Below are positions 7,150-15,213 of a stretch of DNA of 64,000 nucleotides, in pieces. Source of the DNA: DAOUBP01 sp034432655 (GTDB taxonomy: Bacteria > Chloroflexota > Anaerolineae > CG2-30-64-16); NCBI GenBank assembly GCA_034432655.1, contig DAOUBP010000083.1, positions 1-64,000 of the forward strand. The letters are read 5' to 3'. Numbering within the stretch: position 1 is the stretch's first letter; each line of letters opens with the position of its first letter. The notes beneath the pieces were generated by a model. It ran no database searches and had not been told where the DNA came from. It saw nothing but the letters and a program-made list of their open reading frames with translations. The position numbers and the translations under genes were made by a program.

Positions 7150-8259
7150 CTAGCCCAGCACCGGCAGCAGAAAACGCATGCACGTCCCTGTCGTTTCCCC
7201 CTCGGTCCGGCTCTCGATCTCCAGCCGACTCTGGTGGCGCACCAGCACCTCCTGCACCAGCGCCAGGCCCAGGCCGCTGCCCTCCAGCGCCTGGGGCGCG
7301 GCGCGGTAGAAACGGCGGGTGAGATGCGGTATGTGCTGGGCAGGAATACCCGGCCCCGTATCACAGACGGCGCAGCGGATGCCATCGGCCTCACGACGCA
7401 GCGAAACCGTCACGCGATCACCGGGCCGGCAATACTTGAACGCGTTGTCCAGAAGGTTCAAGAAGACCTGCTTCAACCGATCCCGGTCGCCCGCCGCCAG
7501 CGGCAGCGCAGCGTCGGCCTCGAACAGCAGCGGCATCGCGCGCTCATCCGCCCGGGCCTGGCTTTCGGTCAACGCCTCCTGCGCCACTGCGGCCAGATCC
7601 ACCGGTCGGAGCTCGAGTTCCGCAACCACATCCAGGCGGCCGAGCTCCAGCATCAGGCTCACCAGGCGTGCCATCCGCTGCACCTCATCTTTCAGGGCTT
7701 GCAGCGATTCTGCGCGCGTCTCAGGCGAGATGGTCGTCAGCCGTTGCACCTCGATGTGCGTCTGCAGGGTGGCGATGGGGGTGCGCAGCTCATGGCCCAG
7801 GCCGCCCAACAACGCGCTGCCGGCCTCCTGGCTGCGCTGTTGCGCCGTGACATCCAACAAGTAGACTATGTCATTATCCGCCAGCGGGAAGGTCCACCAC
7901 GCGGCAAAACGGTCCTCGCCCACCCGCACGATCCGATACCGCCCGCCGCTCGCGGGGTCTATGCGCCGCGTATCGGCATCATCGAGCATCTGCGCCGACC
8001 AGTCGGCCACCGGGATGCGGCCGCGCTCGCCGGGCAGGCCCAACAGCCGGCGCGCATAAGGATTGGCGTAGAGGTAACGATCGGTCTTGGTCAGCACCAG
8101 CCAGCCAAACGGCGCATGGTCGAGCAAGGCGCGCGAAGGCAGCCCGGCACGGCGCGTCAGCCACCAGCGCTGGGCGATAACGACTGCCAGCGTCGCGGTT
8201 GCCAGCAGCACGATCAGGAGACCGAATAACACCCAGCGCAGATCGAAGATACCGGCCAT
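7150..8259 (-). CDS. membrane sensor histidine kinase (PhoR-like)
   Basis: 369 residues. One N-terminal membrane segment (VLFGLLIVLLATATLAVVIA) is followed by a PAS-like region (about 45-140), then HisKA with the phospho-acceptor His in GLGHELRTP near residue 156. The ATPase domain has the N box NLLDNAFKY, the G1 box DTGPGIP and the G2 box GSGLGLALV. All catalytic boxes are intact. The ATG follows GGGGTGAGGTT. There is no receiver gene directly beside it. The nearest are the full LuxR regulator (136-780) and its truncated copy (3265-3663) downstream on the same strand, which are the likely partners. Confidence 0.93.
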   Translation of the reverse strand: MAGIFDLRWVLFGLLIVLLATATLAVVIAQRWWLTRRAGLPSRALLDHAPFGWLVLTKTDRYLYANPYARRLLGLPGERGRIPVADWSAQMLDDADTRRIDPASGGRYRIVRVGEDRFAAWWTFPLADNDIVYLLDVTAQQRSQEAGSALLGGLGHELRTPIATLQTHIEVQRLTTISPETRAESLQALKDEVQRMARLVSLMLELGRLDVVAELELRPVDLAAVAQEALTESQARADERAMPLLFEADAALPLAAGDRDRLKQVFLNLLDNAFKYCRPGDRVTVSLRREADGIRCAVCDTGPGIPAQHIPHLTRRFYRAAPQALEGSGLGLALVQEVLVRHQSRLEIESRTEGETTGTCMRFLLPVLG

Positions 8260-8358
8260 AACCTCACCCCGCCGACGGCGCTGCCGTCAGGCACAAGGAT
8301 GTCTGCATATACTCACATAAGTCGTCATACGCAGCCGATTTGTTCCCAGTATAACACA

Positions 8359-8393
8359 AAGCGACCTGGTTTCTTCGAGAAACCAGGTCGCTT
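8359..8393. terminator. 16-bp perfect hairpin between XDH large subunit and kinase genes
   Basis: The arms 8359-8374 and 8378-8393 are exact reverse complements around a three-base TCG loop. On the minus strand, the direction of both neighbouring genes, the stem is followed by a T-rich stretch (TTTGTGTTATACT). It is likely the terminator of the molybdenum hydroxylase operon. The TATACT in its tail could be a -10 element for the kinase gene, but no -35 is evident. Confidence 0.65.
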
Positions 8394-8422
8394 CAAGGTG
8401 AAACAGCGGAATAAATTCCGCC

Positions 8423-10759
8423 TTACACAACATGCAACCCCAACTTGCACGCCTTTGCCGACCCGCCCTTGGCCAGGTCGTGGCCCAGCAGCACGCGCTC
8501 CAGGTTGGCCGGCAGGTCGCGGATGCGCCGGCCGGTGGCGTGGTAGATGGCGTTGAGGATGGCCGGCGCAGTGGGCACCATGCTCGGCTCGGCGATGTTC
8601 TTGGCGCCGTAGGGACCATGCGAGAACGGCGCCTCGACGAACTGGCCGTGGATCTCCGGCACGTCTACCGAGGTGGGGATCAGGTACGACTCGAAGTTGG
8701 TCTCCTGCAGGTAACCGTCCACATAGGTGACCTGCTCCATCAGCGCGTAGCCCAGGCCCTGGGCGATGCCGCCGTAGAGCTGGCCGTACGCGCCCTGGGG
8801 GAAGATCACTTTGCCGGGATCGTGCGCGGCCCAGAAGCCCACCACCTGGACATTCCCTGTGCCCATATCCACCTCCACTTCGGCCACCTGCGCGGCGAAG
8901 TGATAGGCCATGTAGGGCGTGCCGCGGCCCCTGTGGTGATCCCAATTGATCTGCGGCGCGGTCCACTTGCCGTGGGCCGAGAGGGCCAGCCCCATCTCCC
9001 GCGCGTGATCCACCACCCGCTCCCAGCTCACCGGCTCCTCCGACGGGCCCACGTAGGCCTCGCCGTGGCGGACAAGCTGATACACTTCGCAGCCCAGCAG
9101 GTCGGCGGCCGCGTAGTCCAGCGTCTGGCGCAGGTTCATGGCCGCGATACGGGTCGCGTTACCGCCCAACATGGTAGAACGGCTGGCCACGGTCGGCCCG
9201 GACTCCAGCGCTGTATCGGTGTCAGGCCGCTGCATATGGATGCGCTCCGGCCGCACCCCCAGCTCCTCGGCCGCGATCAGAGTGAACACGGTGCGCGAGC
9301 CGGTGCCATAGTCGGTCAGGCCGGAGGTCAGGTCCACCGAATAGTCCTGCTCGATGGCGATGGTTGCGCCGGCGTAGTCATGCCCCTCCGCGCCCAACGA
9401 CGTGCCGTGGAAGAGGGCGGCCACGCCGATGCCGCGGCGGATATCGGATTGCGTATTGCGTGCTGCGTATTCCGTGCGCTTGCGGTCCCAGTCGCTGGCT
9501 TTGCGGACGGCGTTGAGGCACTCGGCCAGGCTCACCGACTCGGTCAACACCTGGCCGTGGGGGGTCTCATCGCCCAGGCGCAGACAGTTCTTCAGGCGGA
9601 AGTCAATCGGATCCATCCCCACAGCCTCGGCCATCTCGTCAATGGCCTGTTCGATGGCCGAGCATACTTCCGTGTTGCCGAAGCCACGGAACGCGCCGTA
9701 GTAACCGTTGTTGGTGTAGACACAGGTGATGTCCACGTGGCAGGCATCATAACGGTACGCGCCCATCGCGTGGATGCTGGCCCGCCAGGCAGTGAACGAA
9801 CTTTCGGACGCATACGCGCCGGAATCCATCAACCCTTCGAACTTGCAGGCGCGCAGCCGGCCGTCTGTGTCCGCGCCCAGCCAGATGTGCATGCGCATGG
9901 GGTCGCGCTTATAGGAGGCGATCAGACTCTCCTCGCGGCTGAACACCATGCGCACCGGCCGGCCGGTTTTCAGCGCCAGCCTGGCCACCTGGGCCGAGGT
10001 CTCGTAGATCAGGTCGTCCTTGCCGCCGAAGGAACCGCCCACCGGCGGCTGGATCACGCGCACCAGGTTGTACGGCAGGTTCAGCACCAGCGCCAAATTG
10101 TTCTGGTTGATGAACGGACTCTGGTTCGGCGCATAAACGACCACCCCGCCCTCGCGTGTCGGGATCGCCAGCGCGCCCTCCGGCTCGATGTACGCATGCT
10201 CCTGCGGGGGCACCGAGTAGTGCCGCTCCAGCTTAACCGGGCAGGCTGCCCATTCGGCCAATGCATCACCTTTGCGCACGATCAAGTTGTCGAGAAAGTT
10301 GGGATGCTTGCCGTCCGGCCGGTCCGGCCCGACCTGGGGCGCATCCGGGTCGAGCGCGTGCGCCATGTCAAACACGCCGGGCAACGGCTCCAGCTCGCAG
10401 ATGATGGCCTCCACCCCGGCCACTGCCGCTTCAGGCGTGTCGGCCGCCACAGCAGCAATGGCCTCGCCGACGTAACGCACTTTTTGATAGGCCAGCATGT
10501 ACTTGTCCTTGACCGGGAAGCCGTATAGGCCATGCTCGAAGAAGTCTTCACTGGTGATCACCGCGCGCACGCCGGGCACCGCCAGCGCAGGGGTCACATC
10601 CAGCTTCTTGATGATCGCATGCGGCACTTCGCTGCGCAGGCAGCGCGCGTGCAACATCCCCGGCAGCTTGCGGTCCGCAATGTATTTTGCCTTGCCCATC
10701 ACCTTTTCCAGCGCGTCCACGCGGCGGGCGGGCTTGCCCACATACTGGAGTTCAGACAT
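8423..10759 (-). CDS. xanthine dehydrogenase-family molybdopterin-binding large subunit
   Basis: 778 residues from ATG at MSELQYVGKP, preceded by GGGAGGATCTA. The protein matches the molybdenum hydroxylase large subunit (XdhA/CoxL type): an N-terminal a/b hammerhead domain (KPARRVDALEKVMGKAKY...), then Mo-cofactor domains with PPVGGSFGGKDD, AFRGFGNTE and, near the C-terminus, GAKNIAEPSMVPTAPA. The Glu in the last motif is the expected catalytic base. CoxL signature residues for CO oxidation are not evident, so the substrate is unknown; purines, aldehydes or N-heterocycles are possible. FAD, 2Fe-2S and MoaD-like genes precede it. Four copies of a heptamer repeat lie within the coding sequence (9448-9475). 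Confidence 0.93.
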   Translation of the reverse strand: MSELQYVGKPARRVDALEKVMGKAKYIADRKLPGMLHARCLRSEVPHAIIKKLDVTPALAVPGVRAVITSEDFFEHGLYGFPVKDKYMLAYQKVRYVGEAIAAVAADTPEAAVAGVEAIICELEPLPGVFDMAHALDPDAPQVGPDRPDGKHPNFLDNLIVRKGDALAEWAACPVKLERHYSVPPQEHAYIEPEGALAIPTREGGVVVYAPNQSPFINQNNLALVLNLPYNLVRVIQPPVGGSFGGKDDLIYETSAQVARLALKTGRPVRMVFSREESLIASYKRDPMRMHIWLGADTDGRLRACKFEGLMDSGAYASESSFTAWRASIHAMGAYRYDACHVDITCVYTNNGYYGAFRGFGNTEVCSAIEQAIDEMAEAVGMDPIDFRLKNCLRLGDETPHGQVLTESVSLAECLNAVRKASDWDRKRTEYAARNTQSDIRRGIGVAALFHGTSLGAEGHDYAGATIAIEQDYSVDLTSGLTDYGTGSRTVFTLIAAEELGVRPERIHMQRPDTDTALESGPTVASRSTMLGGNATRIAAMNLRQTLDYAAADLLGCEVYQLVRHGEAYVGPSEEPVSWERVVDHAREMGLALSAHGKWTAPQINWDHHRGRGTPYMAYHFAAQVAEVEVDMGTGNVQVVGFWAAHDPGKVIFPQGAYGQLYGGIAQGLGYALMEQVTYVDGYLQETNFESYLIPTSVDVPEIHGQFVEAPFSHGPYGAKNIAEPSMVPTAPAILNAIYHATGRRIRDLPANLERVLLGHDLAKGGSAKACKLGLHVV
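9448..9475. repeat. four heptamer repeats inside the XDH large subunit gene
   Basis: ATTGCGT, ATTGCGT, GCTGCGT and ATTCCGT run in tandem. The reverse complement (ACGCAAT) is the same heptamer found between genes at 10782-10905, 19584-19628, 41236-41279 and 41876-41968. Here it encodes the segment EYAARNTQSD without breaking the frame. Confidence 0.7.
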
Positions 10760-10781
10760 TAGATCCTCCCGGTAGCTCAAT

Positions 10782-10905
10782 TGTACTGCGTAGTGCGTAT
10801 TGCGTGTTGCTGTATTGCGTGCTGCGTATTGCGTACTGGTGAATCAAAACAACATACGAGACACGAAGTACGGAATACGAAGTACAGAGTACGCAATACG
10901 CGATC
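10782..10905. repeat. inverted array of degenerate TACGCAA heptamers
   Basis: From 10782 to about 10838 the plus strand carries TTGCGTA/CTGCGTA-type units. From about 10851 to 10905 the units run in the opposite sense (TACGAAG, TACGCAA and similar). The two halves could pair into a long imperfect hairpin. The array fills most of the 161-base gap between the 2Fe-2S and Mo subunit genes of one operon. Confidence 0.75.
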
Positions 10906-10920
10906 TGCGATCCACGTAAA

Positions 10921-11391
10921 TCACGCGCTGCGCTGCGCTGCCGTCGCCTCGATCGCGTCCACGATCTGCTGATACCCCGTGCAGCGGCAGAGGTTGCCGG
11001 CCAGGGCGGTGCGGATCTCGGCTCGGGTGGGGTGTGGGTTGTGCATCAACAACGCCTCGCCAGCCACCACCATGCCGGGGATGCAGATGCCGCACTGCAC
11101 CGCGCCGTAGGTGATGAAGTTCTGCTGCATGTCGTTGGGCCCGCCGTCCGGCGCGTGGATACCCTCGATGGTGATGATCTCGCTGCCGCCGGCCTGGGGG
11201 GCCAGCACCAGGCAGCTATTGACCAGGCGGCCGTCCATGATCACCGAGCACGCGCCGCATTCACCTACCGAACAGCCCTCTTTGGTCCCTGTCAGCCCCA
11301 GGTAGTCGCGCAGCAATTGCAACAATGTGATGTCAGGCGGCGCCTCCACCGCCACAGGTTTGTGGTTCAAGATGAATTCGATCAACATCAT
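10921..11391 (-). CDS. xanthine dehydrogenase-family 2Fe-2S subunit
   Basis: 156 residues from ATG at MMLIEFILNH, with AGGTGA just upstream. Longer readings run into the hairpin repeat array and are not credible. The N-terminal plant-type ferredoxin domain has cluster ligands in GCSVGECGACSV and the later Cys of VNSC. The C-terminal helical domain has the second cluster ligands in QCGICIPGM and NLCRCTGY. All eight ligand cysteines are present. The subunit passes electrons from the Mo centre to the FAD subunit encoded upstream. Confidence 0.95.
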   Translation of the reverse strand: MMLIEFILNHKPVAVEAPPDITLLQLLRDYLGLTGTKEGCSVGECGACSVIMDGRLVNSCLVLAPQAGGSEIITIEGIHAPDGGPNDMQQNFITYGAVQCGICIPGMVVAGEALLMHNPHPTRAEIRTALAGNLCRCTGYQQIVDAIEATAAQRSA

Positions 11392-11409
11392 TTCACCTAT
11401 CTTTAGACC

Positions 11410-11575
11410 GCGGCGCTCTGCGCCGCTTTGGATTGCGGTGCACAGCACCGCTTTGAACTGCAGCGCTCTGCGCCACTTTGGATTGCGGTGCACAGCACCG
11501 CTTTGGACCGCAGCGCTCTGCGCCGCTTTGCCATCGCCACGCCTGAGACCAAAGCGGGGACACGTCCCCGCAATC
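11410..11575. repeat. tandem array of 25-bp hairpin units
   Basis: Five 25-bp units run head to tail at 11410-11530. Each is a seven-base stem with a three-base loop followed by CTTTGGATT or a close variant: GCGGCGC-TCT-GCGCCGC alternates with GCGGTGC-ACA-GCACCGC. A sixth unit of the same design lies in the opposite orientation at 11551-11575 and overlaps the stop codon of the FAD subunit gene. The array occupies most of the 182-base gap between the FAD and 2Fe-2S genes. Confidence 0.85.
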
Positions 11576-12431
11576 AAAAAACCAACGTCCTGCGCAGCGC
11601 GCGCTCAGCCAATCCCTGCAGCGCGATCTCCTTGTACTCAGTAGACCAGCGCCGGCCGGTCACCTGGATCATCGCCTCGGCGGTCTGGCGGCCCGCCTCG
11701 GCCAACAACGCCTCGGTAGGCAACTGCCCCAGCAGCAGCTCCTCGACGGCTGCGATACGCCGCGGGCTGGGCATGGCTGCGCCGGGCACCAGCCGTACGT
11801 AATCAACCCGCCCCTGGGGATCGAGCCGGCCAGCAGCCGCCACACTCAGACGGGAGATCGCTTGCGCATTGCGCCGGCCCAGCTTGATGAAGGTCTGCCG
11901 CGCCCCGGCCGGCGGCACGGGGAAGGTGAAGTGGGTCAACAGCTCGCCGGGACGAAGCGCGGTGCGATTGGGCCCCTGGATGAACTCGCTGACGGGCAGG
12001 CTGCGGCTGCCAGCCAGGCTCTGCAAATGGGCCACGGCGTCCAGGCACACCAGCGGCGGCACGCCGTCGGCACAGGCGGCCGCGTTGACCACATTGCCGC
12101 CCAGCGTGCCGGTGTTACGGATGGCCGGCCCGCCCACCGTCAGGCAGGCTGCCACCAGGCAGGCGGCTACTTCTTGCAAAAGCGGGCTTTCAGCCGCTTC
12201 CGTATAGGTAACGGCAGCACCGATCACCACCTCCTGCCCTCGGCGCTCGATGATCTTGAGCTCGGGGACGCGCGTGATATCCACCACGCGGTCGAAAGGG
12301 GGCCGCTCATGGCGGATGTAGACCAACATATCGGTGCCGCCGGCCAAAGGTCGGCTGACATGACCGGGATCGGCCAACAGTTGCAGCGCGTGCTCAACAG
12401 AACGGGCTCTGACATAGTCGAATCTGGGCAT
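11574..12431 (-). CDS. xanthine dehydrogenase-family FAD-binding subunit
   Basis: 285 residues from ATG at MPRFDYVRARSVEHAL, with AAGGAT eight bases upstream. The family pattern is clear: an N-terminal FAD-binding domain with PLAGGTDMLVYIR, then AIRNTGTLGGNVVNAAACAD, where the pyrophosphate-contacting loop lies, followed by the C-terminal CO-dehydrogenase flavoprotein domain (FIKLGRRNAQAISRLSVAA). Length is normal for the family. The last codons and the stop lie in or beside a hairpin repeat unit. It follows the MoaD-like gene by 23 bases in the same operon. Confidence 0.94.
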   Translation of the reverse strand: MPRFDYVRARSVEHALQLLADPGHVSRPLAGGTDMLVYIRHERPPFDRVVDITRVPELKIIERRGQEVVIGAAVTYTEAAESPLLQEVAACLVAACLTVGGPAIRNTGTLGGNVVNAAACADGVPPLVCLDAVAHLQSLAGSRSLPVSEFIQGPNRTALRPGELLTHFTFPVPPAGARQTFIKLGRRNAQAISRLSVAAAGRLDPQGRVDYVRLVPGAAMPSPRRIAAVEELLLGQLPTEALLAEAGRQTAEAMIQVTGRRWSTEYKEIALQGLAERALRRTLVF

Positions 12432-12454
12432 GGACACATCCTTATCGCAAAAGT

Positions 12455-12715
12455 TCAATGCGCGCCGCCGACCACGGTCCGCAGCAGTTGCACCTGGTCG
12501 CCGTCGGCGAGCGGCACATCATCGCGCTGGTAGAAACGGTTTACACTGACCAGCGGCCGTCCCTCCCTCACCGGGATATTGAGCAGTCGCAGCAAGTCAT
12601 TCACCGTGGCGCCGTCGGGGAGTTGCACCCACGGCAGGTCCCGCTCGACATGAGGCGGCACCCGCTGCGTGAACAGACGGCGGTCACCAAAAAAACGAAC
12701 TTCAACCCTGATCAT
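12455..12715 (-). CDS. MoaD/ThiS-like ubiquitin-fold protein
   Basis: 86 residues from ATG at MIRVEVRFFGDRR. Family features include hydrophobic strand starts, LPDGATVNDLLRLLNIP, and the late segment PLADGDQVQLLRTVVGGAH. MoaD and ThiS normally end in a free Gly-Gly that is adenylylated and thiocarboxylated. Here GG is followed by Ala-His, so the tail would need trimming or the protein has another role. As first gene of the molybdenum hydroxylase operon, it may supply sulfur for the molybdopterin or for the active-site sulfido ligand. No good ribosome site is visible at this ATG. Confidence 0.75.
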   Translation of the reverse strand: MIRVEVRFFGDRRLFTQRVPPHVERDLPWVQLPDGATVNDLLRLLNIPVREGRPLVSVNRFYQRDDVPLADGDQVQLLRTVVGGAH

Positions 12716-12781
12716 ACGTTGGGCGCCAGCAAGATAACACAACCTTGTTCCATCGGACTATGATCCGCGCCACATTGCCGC

Positions 12782-14941
12782 TCATTTGAAATATGCTCCG
12801 CGGCCGCCCTGGCAGGGATGGGCCAGCAGCCAGGCCTGTGAGTCTATGTCCGGCTCGCCTGGCTTGGGCAGGCGGCGCACGTAGCTGCCATCGGCCTGCA
12901 AGACGCGCGCCCGGACGTTGTTGTGCAGCTCGACCTCCAAGACGGCATGGCGCAAGTAAGCGGCGATCTCAGCATCCAACACCGGGAAGATGATCTCCAC
13001 CCGACGATCAAGGTTGCGCGGCATCAGGTCGGCACTGCCCAGGTAGACTTCCGGTGCGCCCGCGTTGGCAAAATAGTAGATACGGCTGTGCTCCAGAAAC
13101 CGACCAACAATGCTGATGACCTGGATGTTGTCGCTGACCCCCGGCACCCCCGGCCGCAGGCAGCAAATGCCGCGTACGATCAGGTCAATTCGCACCCCCT
13201 CTTGTGACGCCTCATAGAGCTTGCGGATCAACCGGTCATCCACCAATGCGTTCATCTTGAAGATCAGGTGCGCCTGTCGGCCGGCGCGCGCGTGATCAAT
13301 CTCCCGCTGGATCAGATCTTCGATGCGCTGACGCATGCTACCGGGCGCCACCAACAGCCGCCGATAATACTGCTGGGTCGAATAGCCTGTCAGCGTGTTG
13401 AACAGCTCGGTGGCATCGGCACCCATCTCCGGATCGCAGGTCAACAACCCCAGATCGGTGTAGATGCCGGCCGTGATCACATTGTAGTTGCCGGTGGCCA
13501 GATGCAGATAGCGACGCAAGCCGCCGGGCTCACGGCGCACCACCAGGGTGATCTTGCTATGCGTCTTCAACCCGACCAGGCCATAGACGACATGGACCCC
13601 TTCCGTTTCCAGCGCGCGGGCCCAACCGATGTTGCTCTCCTCGTCGAAGCGCGCCTTCAGCTCCACCAGCACTGCGACCTGCTTGCCGTTACGTTGCGCT
13701 TCCAACAACGAGCGCACCACCGGTGAGTTCCGGCCGACCCGATACAGGGTCTGCTTAATGGCCAACACGTTGGGATCAACCGCCGCGGCGTTGATGAAAT
13801 CCAACACCGGCTTGAACGAATCGTACGGATGGTGCAACAGGATGTCCTGTTTGCGGATGGCGGCGAAGATGTCCTCCGGCGTCTTCAGATCACGCAACTG
13901 GGGCGGGACGGCCGGCACAAACGGCGGATCCTTCAGGTCGGGCCGGTTGATGTTCAGCAACGCCCACAGGCTGCTCATCCCCAAAGGCGGCTGCAAATAA
14001 TAGATGTCCTGGTCGCTGACTTCCAGGTTCTCCTTCAGCAGCTCGATCATGCTCTCCGGCATCGCCTCGTCCACTGCCAGCCGGACAACCGGCCCGAACT
14101 GGCGCTGGCGCAGGCCTTGCTCGATGGTCTCCAACAGGTCAGGCGCCTCATCCTCTTGGATTTCCAAATCGGCGTCACGGATCACTTGAAAGGTGTAGGC
14201 GGACAGGATGCCGTAGCCCGGGAACAACACGCCGAGATTGTCGGCGATCACCTGCTCCAGCCAGACGAAGCGATATTGGCTTTCGGGACGCGCGACGTCG
14301 GCGCGCGGCGGCAACGGTACCAGGCGCGGGAGCGAGGTGGGCACTTTGATGCGGGCGAAACGCTCCTCGCCGTCAGGCCCCCGCACCAGCACGGCCAGAT
14401 TCAGGCTCAGGTTGGAGATATGCGGAAAAGGCCGGCCCGGATCAAACGCCAGCGGTGTCACCACCGGCAAAACTTCATCCAGGAAATAACGACGCAGGTA
14501 GTCCTGCTCTGCGGCGTCCAGCTGATGATAGTGGAGGATGTGCACGTCGTTGGCAGCCAGTTGCGGGATGATCTCGTCATAGAAGTAGCGGCGCTGTTCC
14601 CGCATCATCGGCAACACGCGCGCCCGGATCTCGGCCAGTTGCTCCACCGGCGACATGCCATCGGGGGGGGTCGAGGTCACCCCGGCCGTGGCCTGATCTT
14701 TCAACCCGGAAACCCGGATCATGAAGAACTCATCCAGGTTGGAGCTGAAAATGGCCAGGAATTTGACGCGTTCCAGCAGCGGATGCCTCGCATCCTGCGC
14801 TTCCTCCAGCACACGGCGATTAAACTCCAACCAGCTCAGCTCCCGGTTGAAGTACAGACTGGGATCGCGCAGATTTATCTTCGCCTCACCCGCAAATGCG
14901 GGAGCCGCTGTCATCATAGCCATATCCAGAGGTGTATCCAT
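12782..14941 (-). CDS. ppk1: polyphosphate kinase 1
   Basis: 719 residues. It synthesises polyphosphate from ATP reversibly. The four PPK1 domains are recognisable: the N-terminal helical domain (FNRELSWLEFNRRVLEEA, SSNLDEFFMIRVSG), the head domain, and two PLD-like catalytic domains. Catalytic-region motifs include LHHPYDSF, the His of GLKTHSKITLV, LATGNYN and the second-domain segment LGSADLMPRNLDRRVE. Length is typical. The ATG follows AGGTGAACGCTG. An 89-bp branched repeat lies about 30 bases upstream. No phosphate-regulon genes are adjacent. Confidence 0.97.
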   Translation of the reverse strand: MDTPLDMAMMTAAPAFAGEAKINLRDPSLYFNRELSWLEFNRRVLEEAQDARHPLLERVKFLAIFSSNLDEFFMIRVSGLKDQATAGVTSTPPDGMSPVEQLAEIRARVLPMMREQRRYFYDEIIPQLAANDVHILHYHQLDAAEQDYLRRYFLDEVLPVVTPLAFDPGRPFPHISNLSLNLAVLVRGPDGEERFARIKVPTSLPRLVPLPPRADVARPESQYRFVWLEQVIADNLGVLFPGYGILSAYTFQVIRDADLEIQEDEAPDLLETIEQGLRQRQFGPVVRLAVDEAMPESMIELLKENLEVSDQDIYYLQPPLGMSSLWALLNINRPDLKDPPFVPAVPPQLRDLKTPEDIFAAIRKQDILLHHPYDSFKPVLDFINAAAVDPNVLAIKQTLYRVGRNSPVVRSLLEAQRNGKQVAVLVELKARFDEESNIGWARALETEGVHVVYGLVGLKTHSKITLVVRREPGGLRRYLHLATGNYNVITAGIYTDLGLLTCDPEMGADATELFNTLTGYSTQQYYRRLLVAPGSMRQRIEDLIQREIDHARAGRQAHLIFKMNALVDDRLIRKLYEASQEGVRIDLIVRGICCLRPGVPGVSDNIQVISIVGRFLEHSRIYYFANAGAPEVYLGSADLMPRNLDRRVEIIFPVLDAEIAAYLRHAVLEVELHNNVRARVLQADGSYVRRLPKPGEPDIDSQAWLLAHPCQGGRGAYFK

Positions 14942-14970
14942 CAGCGTTCACCTGTCTCATGGAGACAATA

Positions 14971-15059
14971 GATAGACATCACGCATAGCGGAGTTCGCAT
15001 CCTCAGATGCGAACAGGCGGCATCTGAGGATGCCGCGCTCCGATTGTGCGTGTTCTATC
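14971..15059. repeat. 89-bp Y-shaped palindromic element upstream of ppk1
   Basis: The outer arms (14971-14992 and 15038-15059) pair imperfectly. Inside are two perfect hairpins: 14993-15014 (nine-base stem, loop CTCA) and 15017-15036 (eight-base stem, loop TGAG). The two loops are complementary, and the cores GCATCCTCAGATGC and GCATCTGAGGATGC are reverse complements. The segment can therefore fold as two small hairpins or one long one. Confidence 0.8.
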
Positions 15060-15149
15060 TGCGTTCCCTATCAGACAACTTACCGGCCAAAACGATGTCA
15101 CAATTGTAGCGCAAAGATCGGCTGCTCGCAAACAGAGGGACACTTGCGG

Positions 15150-15155
15150 TATAAT
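15150..15155 (+). promoter_or_regulatory. -10 element TATAAT for the gene at 15214
   Basis: A perfect TATAAT lies 58 bases before the start codon. No convincing -35 is present at the right distance, so the promoter may depend on an activator or on the TTGCGG just upstream. Confidence 0.5.
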
Positions 15156-15213
15156 CACAGATGTCCAGTCCAGTCATCTGTGACACAGACAACCTGTAGT
15201 TTGGGAGCAGATT

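Noticed and set aside
5536..8229. Long open frame of 897 codons on the plus strand
   Set aside because: It lies antisense to the kinase and the anchored protein, both with full family motifs or a signal anchor. Its translation is Arg/Gln/His-rich without any recognisable domain, as expected for GC-rich shadow frames.
8432..10528. 698-codon open frame antisense to the XDH large subunit
   Set aside because: The minus-strand product has unmistakable molybdopterin motifs; the antisense product has none.
11410..11575. Possible CRISPR array
   Set aside because: Units are contiguous palindromes without unique spacers of constant length, and no cas genes are near. The same applies to the heptamer arrays.
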